6,106 nucleotides of DNA from JAZSMJ01 sp045535815. Its GTDB lineage: Bacteria; Bacillota; Clostridia; Oscillospirales; CAG-272. The first letter of the stretch is position 1. Every line of letters begins with the position of its first letter. Shown here in pieces: positions 1 to 6,085 of the stretch. The DNA lies in NCBI GenBank assembly GCA_045535815.1, contig JAZSMJ010000064.1, positions 1 to 6,106 of the forward strand, written 5' to 3'. The notes beneath the pieces are model-generated. The model was not told where the DNA came from, made no database searches, and worked only from the letters and a program-made list of their open reading frames with translations. Both the position numbers and the translations under genes were made by a program.

Positions 1-51
1 GTGCAGTAATGTATTTAGCTGACCGATACTAATAGACCGAGGGCTTGAACT
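1..51 (+). rRNA. 23S ribosomal RNA, 3' end (partial)
   Basis: The window opens inside a 23S rRNA gene. The stretch around 19-49, with GCTGACCGATACTAATAGAC followed by CGAGGGCTTGAAC, is the highly conserved 3' terminus of bacterial 23S rRNA. The mature end is placed at about 50-51 by comparison with the usual ending of the molecule, so it is approximate. A short palindrome, TCTCTATAGAGA at 56-67, lies just after it and could belong to the precursor that is trimmed off. The rest of the rRNA operon lies to the left of the window. Confidence 0.93.
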
Positions 52-146
52 TTCATCTCTATAGAGACGAGAGCTTTGTTATGAATACTGTTCACATTGC
101 TGCTTATCTTTTCCTTGTTCGGTTTTTAATGCACATTTGCAGTCTT

Positions 147-176
147 AAGAAGGATTTAAAGTCCTTCTTTTTTTAT
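147..176 (+). terminator. Intrinsic terminator of the rRNA operon
   Basis: An 8-bp perfect stem (AAGAAGGA at 147-154 with TCCTTCTT at 162-169) encloses a 7-nt loop and runs straight into a T tract ending near 174. It is the first terminator after the 23S gene. The spacer between them (52-146) shows no 5S rRNA or tRNA that I can recognise, so the rRNA transcript probably ends here. Confidence 0.8.
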
Positions 177-231
177 TTTATATTAAATTTTGTTATATTT
201 TTATTTGTTATCATTATCAGAGGATAAATAT

Positions 232-249
232 AAAGCATTTTTGTTATAT
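232..249 (+). promoter_or_regulatory. Candidate operator, copy 1 (18-bp shared element)
   Basis: The sequence AAAGCATTTTTGTTATAT matches 16 of 18 bases of the element at 3161-3178. Both copies end exactly 50 bp before the first base of the start codon of a propeller-AraC gene. The flanking bases on either side are not conserved between the two genes, so this looks like a footprint of selection and not leftover duplication. It would sit at about -50 to -33 from the inferred transcription start, overlapping a poor -35 box, which is where an AraC-type activator commonly binds. The regulator that binds it is inferred, not shown. Confidence 0.5.
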
Positions 250-275
250 GTTTTTAATACAAAATATGCTATTCT
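247..275 (+). promoter_or_regulatory. Promoter of the first propeller-AraC gene
   Basis: An extended -10 box, TGC-TATTCT, lies at 267-275. The position 17 bp upstream (247-252, TATGTT) is a poor match to the -35 consensus. The paralogue at 3228 has TGA-TATTAT at the identical distance from its start codon, and the TGnTATTnT pattern is the only well conserved block between the 18-bp element and the ribosome binding site. A weak -35 with an extended -10 fits a promoter that needs an activator. Confidence 0.55.
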
Positions 276-298
276 CAATATAGAAAGGGTGTGTTAAT

Positions 299-1951
299 AT
301 GATCATAACCGATAAAAAAGAGCTTGCGAGGTATTCTGCTCCGTATAGAATATGGCAGGGGATCGCAGGCATAGAGATCACATCAAACGGTCGAATCTTT
401 TGCTCATTTTATTCCGGGGGAACTGAAGAGGATTATAAAGAAAGTTTTTGTCTTCTTGTAAGATCAAGCGATGGCGGTATGACGTTTGAAGATCCGGTAA
501 CTGTTATTTATGATAAAGGATACAGATGCTTTGATCCGTGTATATGGATAGATCCTATCGGCAGACTGTGGCTTTTTTGGACCCATGCTCCCGATCAATC
601 GGTATATGCAGCTGTTTGCGATGATCCTTGTGCCAATGATTTGGTCTGGAGCTCTGAAAGAAAGATTGCAGACGGTCTCATGCTGAACAAACCCACCGTT
701 TTGTCTACCGGCGAATGGCTTTTGCCCGTTGCTATATTCAGAAAGGGCTTTTTCGTGTGTGATACCGATTATGAAAAAAATCTGTCTTGTGTCTACAGAT
801 CTTCAGATAACGGTGACACATTTGAAAAGATAGGACAGGCTGATTTTGGTCCGCAGTCATTTAATGAGCATATGATCCTTGAGCTTAATGACGGAACGCT
901 TGCTATGTATGCAAGAACAAGCTACGGCGTAGGCATATCATATTCATATGACAGAGGAAGAAATTGGCTGAACGGAGTTGACAGCCGCATCCCAGGACCC
1001 TGCTCAAGATTTCATATCAGAAGACTTCCAAGTGGAAGAATATTGATGATAAATCATCACGATTTTACCGGAAGGAATAATCTGACTGCATTGCTTTCTG
1101 AGGATGAAGGCAAGACTTGGAAATACAAGCTTTTACTTGATGAAAGAGGATGCTCATATCCTGATGTTTCGTTATCTGGAGACGGATATATCTATATAAG
1201 CTACGATCACGGAAGAGGAGCATATATGCACTCACTTGATGAGTTGTATTCTCTTACCAGAGAAATACTGTATGCAAAGATCACTGAGGAAGATATAATT
1301 GCAGGAAAGATTCTGAGTGGAGAAAGCTCTCTCAAAAATCGTGTGGTAAAGCTTGGCAGGTATATATATGAATCCGATAATCCGTATGATGAGACCGTCA
1401 GATATTCAGAGGATGAGCTGGTGTGCAAATTGAAGGATATGTCGCACGATAATATCAAACAGGTTCTGTTTGATTATTACGGTGTGAACTGTATCAATAT
1501 GCATAAGCTTGATCGTGACAAATTAGACTCTCTTATGAACGATCTTGATCAAGATGATACGGAAAAGGGAAAGACCGTTTTAGAATTAGTACAGCTCGTT
1601 CGCTCGGTTTCTGACGATGCCGTTAAAGATATTCCAGTTGTAGAGAGGGTAAAAGCAGAGATTCTGAGCAATTTTAAGGAAGACGTTTCTGTAAAGGACA
1701 TTGCCGAGAAAATAGGTATCAGCTACTATTATATGATGCATATTTTCAAGAAAAAGACCGGCATTACCGTAAATGAATACAAAAACTCTTTAAAGATCAT
1801 CCGTGCAAAAGAGCTTATTATCAATACCGATATGAAGATCGCTGATATAGCTTACGAGTGCGGATTCGGAAGCGAAAGTTATTTTTCAAAGATGTTTTCG
1901 GAGTCCGAGAGTCTGTCTCCTGCACAGTACAGAAAGATTTTAAAGAGGTAA
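299..1951 (+). CDS. Sialidase-like beta-propeller fused to AraC-type DNA-binding domain
   Basis: This 550-residue protein has two recognisable parts. Residues 1 to about 315 form a BNR/sialidase-like propeller with four Asp-box motifs (S-x-D-x-G-x-T-F/W or close): 56-63, 168-175, 216-223 and 267-274. Residues about 448-549 are an AraC-family domain with two helix-turn-helices; the second carries the family signature (ACGF-like CGFGSESYFSKMF at 521-533, then PAQYRK). A helical segment (about 365-445) of no family I know links them. No signal peptide or membrane segment is visible, so it should act in the cytoplasm, probably as a ligand-sensing transcription regulator. Known sialidases are glycosidases, but whether this propeller cleaves or only binds a glycan cannot be read from the sequence. 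The ATG follows AGAAAGGGTGTG (282-293), and an in-frame TAG at 281 excludes a longer start. It is paralogous to residues 1-551 of the protein at 3228. Confidence 0.9.
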   Translation: MIITDKKELARYSAPYRIWQGIAGIEITSNGRIFCSFYSGGTEEDYKESFCLLVRSSDGGMTFEDPVTVIYDKGYRCFDPCIWIDPIGRLWLFWTHAPDQSVYAAVCDDPCANDLVWSSERKIADGLMLNKPTVLSTGEWLLPVAIFRKGFFVCDTDYEKNLSCVYRSSDNGDTFEKIGQADFGPQSFNEHMILELNDGTLAMYARTSYGVGISYSYDRGRNWLNGVDSRIPGPCSRFHIRRLPSGRILMINHHDFTGRNNLTALLSEDEGKTWKYKLLLDERGCSYPDVSLSGDGYIYISYDHGRGAYMHSLDELYSLTREILYAKITEEDIIAGKILSGESSLKNRVVKLGRYIYESDNPYDETVRYSEDELVCKLKDMSHDNIKQVLFDYYGVNCINMHKLDRDKLDSLMNDLDQDDTEKGKTVLELVQLVRSVSDDAVKDIPVVERVKAEILSNFKEDVSVKDIAEKIGISYYYMMHIFKKKTGITVNEYKNSLKIIRAKELIINTDMKIADIAYECGFGSESYFSKMFSESESLSPAQYRKILKR

Positions 1952-1965
1952 AAGCATTTAATTAT

Positions 1966-2018
1966 AAAGGTCGATACGGATTTTTTCGTATTGGCCTTTG
2001 TAATTTTACTTATTTTTG
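1966..2018 (+). terminator. Intrinsic terminator after the first propeller-AraC gene
   Basis: A 13-bp stem pairs AAAGGTCGATACG (1966-1978) with CGTATTGGCCTTT (1987-1999), with two G-T wobbles and an 8-nt loop, and is followed by a T-rich stretch to about 2018. It begins 15 bases after the stop codon, which separates this gene from the peptidase gene downstream. Confidence 0.8.
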
Positions 2019-2040
2019 TAGTGAGGAGAAAATGCGTTTC

Positions 2041-2069
2041 TTGACTTTTTTGAGGGCTTGTGATATAAT
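2041..2069 (+). promoter_or_regulatory. Strong sigma-70-type promoter of the M28 peptidase gene
   Basis: TTGACT (2041-2046) and TATAAT (2064-2069) are separated by the ideal 17 bp, with a TGA extension before the -10 box. This is near-consensus and needs no activator, unlike the promoters of the two flanking regulator genes. The 18-bp element shared by those genes is absent here. Transcription should start near 2076, about 30 bases before the ATG. Confidence 0.8.
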
Positions 2070-2107
2070 TCCGATAAAATAATTTTAGTGTCGAAAGGAA
2101 GCATAAA

Positions 2108-3031
2108 ATGACCGAAACGACTCGTGAAATATTTGAAAAATATCAAGTAAGAAAAAATAAAGCTCAAAAAAGGGCGTTTGCTTCGTACGTTGAAAGCCTT
2201 GCAACCGATTACGGATATTCATTTAAGATCGAAAAAGGGTCATTCGGAGTGAAAAATTTGGTGGTAGGAGATCCTTCAAGCGCAAAGGTGGTATATACCG
2301 CGCATTACGATACGGCTCCCGTATTGCCTTTCCCGAATTTTATTACGCCAAAAAACATTTTAATTTATATACTTTACAACATCGCAATTGTAATGGCTTT
2401 TTTTGCAATGGCGTTTGCGATAGGCTTGGTAGTTGGGATCATATTTGCAATGTTTGAGCTCACCGAATATGCATATCTGGGAATTGAAGCCATATGTTTA
2501 GCTTTGCTGCTATTGATGTTTGCAGGTCCTGCCAATAAGCATACTGCTAACGATAACACCTCCGGCGTAACATTGCTTATAGATATTATGAGAGAGCTTC
2601 CTGAGGATCGCCGTGAAGACGTTGCGTTCGTGTTCTTTGATCTTGAGGAGATGGGACTTTTCGGTTCGTCCTCTTTTGCAGTCGCACACAAAAATGAAAT
2701 GAAAAACCGTTTACTCTTAAACTTTGACTGTGTTTCAGACGGTGAAAATATACTTTTCGTGCTCCGCAAGGGTGCTAAAGCTTATCGTGCTGCTATAGAG
2801 AAAGCATTTGCCGAGAAGGATGGCTTTAAGGTAGAGGTTGCGGATAAAGGGGTATTCTATCCATCTGATCAGGTGAAATTTAACTGCGGTGTCGGAGTTG
2901 CCGCATTGCGTTCAACCAAAGGCGGATTGCTTTTTATGAATCGAATTCATACCCGCCGAGATGTTATTTACCGTGAAGAAAATATTGAATTTCTCAAGAA
3001 CGGTGCAATCGAACTGCCGGTATTAATGTGA
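2108..3031 (+). CDS. M28-family zinc aminopeptidase with internal membrane segment
   Basis: The 307-residue product has every metal-binding and catalytic position of the M28 (aminopeptidase Y/S) family: H66 and D68 in HYD, bridging D149 in NDNTSG, the catalytic and metal-binding pair E180-E181 in DLEEMG, D207 in NFD, and H281 in IHTRRD. It should therefore be an active two-zinc exopeptidase on small peptides. Unusually, about 80 residues separate H66 from D149, where soluble members have around a dozen. This insert holds hydrophobic stretches at about 83-115 and 123-140, which would make a membrane hairpin and leave both halves of the active site on the same face. The basic residues flanking the hairpin (K82, K144) and the acidic loop between suggest a cytoplasmic active site, by inference. 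There is no signal peptide. The ATG follows AAAGGAA (2094-2100), and an in-frame TAA lies at 2075. It has its own promoter and terminator; the physiological substrate is unknown. Confidence 0.87.
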   Translation: MTETTREIFEKYQVRKNKAQKRAFASYVESLATDYGYSFKIEKGSFGVKNLVVGDPSSAKVVYTAHYDTAPVLPFPNFITPKNILIYILYNIAIVMAFFAMAFAIGLVVGIIFAMFELTEYAYLGIEAICLALLLLMFAGPANKHTANDNTSGVTLLIDIMRELPEDRREDVAFVFFDLEEMGLFGSSSFAVAHKNEMKNRLLLNFDCVSDGENILFVLRKGAKAYRAAIEKAFAEKDGFKVEVADKGVFYPSDQVKFNCGVGVAALRSTKGGLLFMNRIHTRRDVIYREENIEFLKNGAIELPVLM

Positions 3032-3071
3032 ATCGAATAAAAGTACAGCATTAATTGCACTACTTATAAAT

Positions 3072-3108
3072 AAAAGGGTGGAGAACTTGCTTTTTCTGCC
3101 CTTTTTTT
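3072..3108 (+). terminator. Intrinsic terminator after the M28 peptidase gene
   Basis: A 14-bp stem pairs AAAAGGGTGGAGAA (3072-3085) with TTTTCTGCCCTTTT (3092-3105), with three wobble pairs and a 6-nt loop, and leads into a run of T to 3108. It lies 41 bases after the stop codon and isolates the peptidase gene from the large fusion gene that follows. Confidence 0.82.
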
Positions 3109-3160
3109 ATCGTTAAGATATGTGCTGTTTTACCTTGTTTGTTTATATCTTGATTTCACA

Positions 3161-3178
3161 AAAGCAATTTGGTTATAT
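3161..3178 (+). promoter_or_regulatory. Candidate operator, copy 2 (18-bp shared element)
   Basis: AAAGCAATTTGGTTATAT differs from the copy at 232-249 at only two positions and lies at the same distance from its start codon. Sequence immediately to the left (3151-3160) and to the right (3179-3195) is close to random relative to the first gene, so conservation is confined to the element. It touches the weak -35 box at 3176-3181. A related stretch, TTTGTTTATAT at 3138-3148, lies 30 bp upstream of the TTTGGTTATAT part and may be a second, weaker site. Confidence 0.5.
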
Positions 3179-3204
3179 ACAAAGTATTGTTAAACTGATA
3201 TTAT
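3176..3204 (+). promoter_or_regulatory. Promoter of the propeller-AraC-propeller gene
   Basis: An extended -10 box, TGA-TATTAT (3196-3204), lies 17 bp after a modest -35 candidate TATACA (3176-3181). The arrangement matches the promoter of the paralogue at 299 base for base in spacing: the 18-bp element, the extended -10 and the AGAAAGG ribosome binding site line up without gaps over 67 bp. Confidence 0.6.
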
Positions 3205-3227
3205 AGTCACAGAAAGGTTGTGATCTG

Positions 3228-5990
3228 ATGCTTATAACTGATAAAAAAGAACTGAAAAAATATTCAACACCGTATAGAATATGGCAGGGGATACCCGGTA
3301 TAGAGGTAACGAAAAAAGGCAGAATCTTCTCCACCTTTTACTCGGGAGGAGTGACTGAGCAGATAGGTAATTTCGCTGCTCTGATTATGTCTGATGACGG
3401 CGGTGAGACCTTTAGCGAGCCCATCGCAGTTGCATACGATGATAATCACCGCTGCTTTGACCCGTGTCCCTGGATAGATCCGCTTGGAAGACTTTGGTTT
3501 TTCTGGGCATATTGTCCCGATCATTCGGTTTATGCCGCAATATGCAACGATCCCGACGCACCGGAGCTGGTTTTTAACGAAGAAATAAAGCTTCCCGGAG
3601 ACGTTATGATGAATAAGCCCGTCGTTCTGACTACCGGTGAATGGTTGTTCCCTATAGCCGTATGGAAGGCAGGAATACGAATTTTAGACAGCAAATATGA
3701 TTCAAAAACAGAGGACAAAAGAGCACTTGTTTATAAGTCTATAGATAACGGAAAAACATTTGAAAAGCTTGGCGGCTCTGACGTTGAAGGCAGAATTTTC
3801 GACGAGCATATGGTTATCGAGCTTAAGGACGGCAGCCTTGCAATGTACGTTCGAACCTTTTACGGAATAGGTGTTTCATACTCGTACGACAGAGGAAAGA
3901 CATGGACAAAGGGTGGAAATAGCGGAATTCCCGGTCCATGCTCGAGATTTTATATCGGAAGATTAAAATCCGGCAGAATTCTTATGGTCAACCATCACAA
4001 TTTCAACGGAAGAAATAATATGACCGCACTTATATCCGAAGATGAGTGCAAGAGCTGGAAGTACACGCTTTTGCTTGATGAAAGAGGATGCTCTTATCCT
4101 GACGTCAAGGAGGCTGACGACGGTTACATATACATTTGCTACGATCAGGGGGGAAGAGGCTCGTTCCTCAACTCTATTGATGATGTCTATAAATGTGCAA
4201 GAGAAATTGATTTTGCAAGAATAACCGAAGAGGATATTATCGCAGGCAAGATAGTAAGCCCCGGAAGCTTCCTTAAGAAAACCGTATCCAAGCTTGGAAA
4301 ATACGCATTGGAATATGAAAATCCGTATAATGAAATAGGAAGATTTTCCGATGTAGAGCTTGCGAAGCATCTTTCTGACAGAGCGAGCGATGATATACTG
4401 TCTATGCTGTTTGACTATTATAAGATAAACTGCGTTAACATGCATAAATTTGACAATAAGAAGCTTGATTCCCTGATATCAGACCTTAAAAATGATGGGG
4501 TGGACAAAACAAGTACAATTCTTGAAATAGTAAGGCTTATTCGTTCTGTATCTGACGTACCGGGTAAGGATATGCCTATAATAGAGAGAATAAAAGCTGA
4601 GATCGATGCTACGCTTAAGGAAGATATTTCTGTGAAGGAAATTGCTGAAAACGTTGGTATCAGTAACTTCTATATGGCTCATCTTTTCAAAAAGGAGATG
4701 GGTATAACCGTATCGGATTACAGGAATTCAGTTAAGATGAGCCGTGCAAAGGACCTTCTTATACATACCGATATGAAGATATCAGACGTTGCGTATGAGA
4801 GCGGATTCGGAAGCGGAAGTTATTTTGCAAAACTGTTTGCTGAGCATGAAAAGGTTTCTCCGTCTACATATCGAAATCTGCTGAAAAACAACGATAAGCA
4901 CGACAAGGACGTTATATATTCCAATATGCTTGAGCGCATTGATATTTTGGGCGATATAGACATAGGATTGCTTGAAAAGGACAAAAACGTAAGGACGTAT
5001 GCAGTCACACTTCCGCCTACAGACGGATACGAATTCCTTCACGAATCGGCAATTATAGAGTACAACGGCAAGCTTATCGCTACGTGGTACAACAACGTAA
5101 AGCCGGTAGAGCTTATAGGCGAAACACCTATACGCTTTGCTGTATCAGATGATGACGGTAAAACGTGGAGCTCGCCCACAACAATTGCAAACGACGAGAG
5201 TGGCAAGATTCTATTCTGTCCTCCTGTTTTCGGAATTGACAACGGGAAGCTGTATATGCTTATGAATCAGATGGTATATCCCGACCATATTCATTCACTT
5301 GATCTTTATGAATACAATGAAGAAAAAAATGAATTCAATATGCTGTGGTCGAGACCTATACCGTTTAAGCTCAATACAAACGTGTACAAGCTATCAAACG
5401 GCAAGCTTATACTCCCCGGAAGAGTAGGAGAGCTTGACAGATTCCCCAATACTCCTGCGGCGCTTATCTCCGATTCGGGACGTATAGATGCTGAATGGCG
5501 ACTTGTAAAGATGCAGGAAAACGGCAATCTTGCTGACGGATCGAGGCTGATATATCCCGAGGTATCTCTTATCGTTGAGGGTGAAAAAATATACGCATTT
5601 ACAAGAAACGATGAGAGAAACGTGCCTCTTGTATATCTTTCGGAGGATAACGGAGAAAGCTTTAGCGGACCTTATACGCACGATATTCCGCTCTCAAGCT
5701 CCAAGATCTACTCCGGAACCTTATCAGACGGCAGAAATTATATAATCGGTAATCTTGATTTTCCGAGGGCTAAGCTTGTTATATTATTCAGCGAGCCCAG
5801 TGAGGTTAAGTTTACAAAAGGCATGGTTTTACAGGACGGTTACAGTGATGAGCTTGGATATGGCACGAGATGGCATTATCCGTGTGCTTATGAGAGCAAC
5901 GGTAAATTATACATTATATATACCGTGAGCGTTGACCATCAAAATCGCAGAGGCGCAGTTTTATCGGTAATAGAGCTTGATAAAATATAA
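3228..5990 (+). CDS. Sialidase-like propeller, AraC DNA-binding domain and second sialidase-like propeller in one protein
   Basis: This 920-residue protein has three parts. Residues 1 to about 318 are a sialidase-like propeller with Asp boxes at 55-62, 171-178, 219-226 and a degenerate one at 270-277 (C274 replaces the usual glycine). After a helical linker (about 372-450), residues 452-551 are an AraC-type domain with two helix-turn-helices (SGFGSGSYFAKLF at 525-537). A charged linker (554-567) leads to a second propeller, about 585-920, with Asp boxes at 640-647 and 805-812 and blade-like strands such as NGKLYIIYT. The first 551 residues are paralogous to the gene at 299; the second propeller has no counterpart there and is not an evident copy of the first. 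No signal peptide or membrane helix is visible, so it is probably cytosolic. An AraC domain in the middle of a protein is unusual, and the C-terminal part could be an enzyme or a second sensor. The ATG follows AGAAAGGTTGTG (3211-3222), with an in-frame TAG at 3204. Confidence 0.9.
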   Translation: MLITDKKELKKYSTPYRIWQGIPGIEVTKKGRIFSTFYSGGVTEQIGNFAALIMSDDGGETFSEPIAVAYDDNHRCFDPCPWIDPLGRLWFFWAYCPDHSVYAAICNDPDAPELVFNEEIKLPGDVMMNKPVVLTTGEWLFPIAVWKAGIRILDSKYDSKTEDKRALVYKSIDNGKTFEKLGGSDVEGRIFDEHMVIELKDGSLAMYVRTFYGIGVSYSYDRGKTWTKGGNSGIPGPCSRFYIGRLKSGRILMVNHHNFNGRNNMTALISEDECKSWKYTLLLDERGCSYPDVKEADDGYIYICYDQGGRGSFLNSIDDVYKCAREIDFARITEEDIIAGKIVSPGSFLKKTVSKLGKYALEYENPYNEIGRFSDVELAKHLSDRASDDILSMLFDYYKINCVNMHKFDNKKLDSLISDLKNDGVDKTSTILEIVRLIRSVSDVPGKDMPIIERIKAEIDATLKEDISVKEIAENVGISNFYMAHLFKKEMGITVSDYRNSVKMSRAKDLLIHTDMKISDVAYESGFGSGSYFAKLFAEHEKVSPSTYRNLLKNNDKHDKDVIYSNMLERIDILGDIDIGLLEKDKNVRTYAVTLPPTDGYEFLHESAIIEYNGKLIATWYNNVKPVELIGETPIRFAVSDDDGKTWSSPTTIANDESGKILFCPPVFGIDNGKLYMLMNQMVYPDHIHSLDLYEYNEEKNEFNMLWSRPIPFKLNTNVYKLSNGKLILPGRVGELDRFPNTPAALISDSGRIDAEWRLVKMQENGNLADGSRLIYPEVSLIVEGEKIYAFTRNDERNVPLVYLSEDNGESFSGPYTHDIPLSSSKIYSGTLSDGRNYIIGNLDFPRAKLVILFSEPSEVKFTKGMVLQDGYSDELGYGTRWHYPCAYESNGKLYIIYTVSVDHQNRRGAVLSVIELDKI

Positions 5991-6027
5991 AAAATCAAAC
6001 CGATCATTGATCGGTTTGATTTTTTTT
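5991..6027 (+). terminator. Intrinsic terminator after the propeller-AraC-propeller gene
   Basis: A perfect 14-bp stem, AAAATCAAACCGAT (5991-6004) with ATCGGTTTGATTTT (6010-6023), encloses a 5-nt loop and continues into a T tract to about 6027. It begins on the base after the stop codon. The A-rich left arm and T-rich right arm mean it could also stop transcription coming from the opposite strand. Confidence 0.9.
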
Positions 6028-6028
6028 G

Positions 6029-6057
6029 TTGTAATAGGTAAGATTTAGTGGTATAAT
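6029..6057 (+). promoter_or_regulatory. Probable promoter of the gene starting at 6086
   Basis: TTGTAA (6029-6034) and TATAAT (6052-6057) are 17 bp apart, with a TGG extension in front of a perfect -10 box. It follows directly after the terminator, so the next gene is a separate transcription unit. The 18-bp element of the propeller-AraC genes is not present. Confidence 0.6.
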
Positions 6058-6085
6058 ATAGCTATCAATTTATTTGGGTGATAAT

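Noticed and set aside
56..67. A 12-bp palindrome, TCTCTATAGAGA, just after the 23S end.
   Set aside because: As RNA it gives only a 4-bp stem with a 4-nt loop and no T tract. It may be part of rRNA precursor trimming but is too small to call.
45..227. A 60-codon reading frame starting with TTG just after the 23S rRNA.
   Set aside because: It overlaps the rRNA end and the rRNA terminator, has no ribosome binding site, and its hydrophobic tail comes from the T-rich terminator sequence.
1951..1967. A possible third copy of the 18-bp element (AAAGCATTTAATTATAA) right after the first fusion gene.
   Set aside because: The left half matches, but the spacing to TTATA is one base shorter, it runs into the terminator stem, and the peptidase promoter lies 75 bp further on. 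In AT-rich DNA this is easily chance.
1858..2082. A 74-codon + strand frame overlapping the end of the first fusion gene.
   Set aside because: It starts inside the conserved AraC coding region in another frame and runs through the terminator hairpin; its composition follows the overlapping features.
3963..4445. A 160-codon frame on the - strand inside the large fusion gene, and several shorter - strand frames there.
   Set aside because: All lie opposite conserved propeller and AraC coding sequence, have no promoter or ribosome binding site of their own, and show no recognisable domain.
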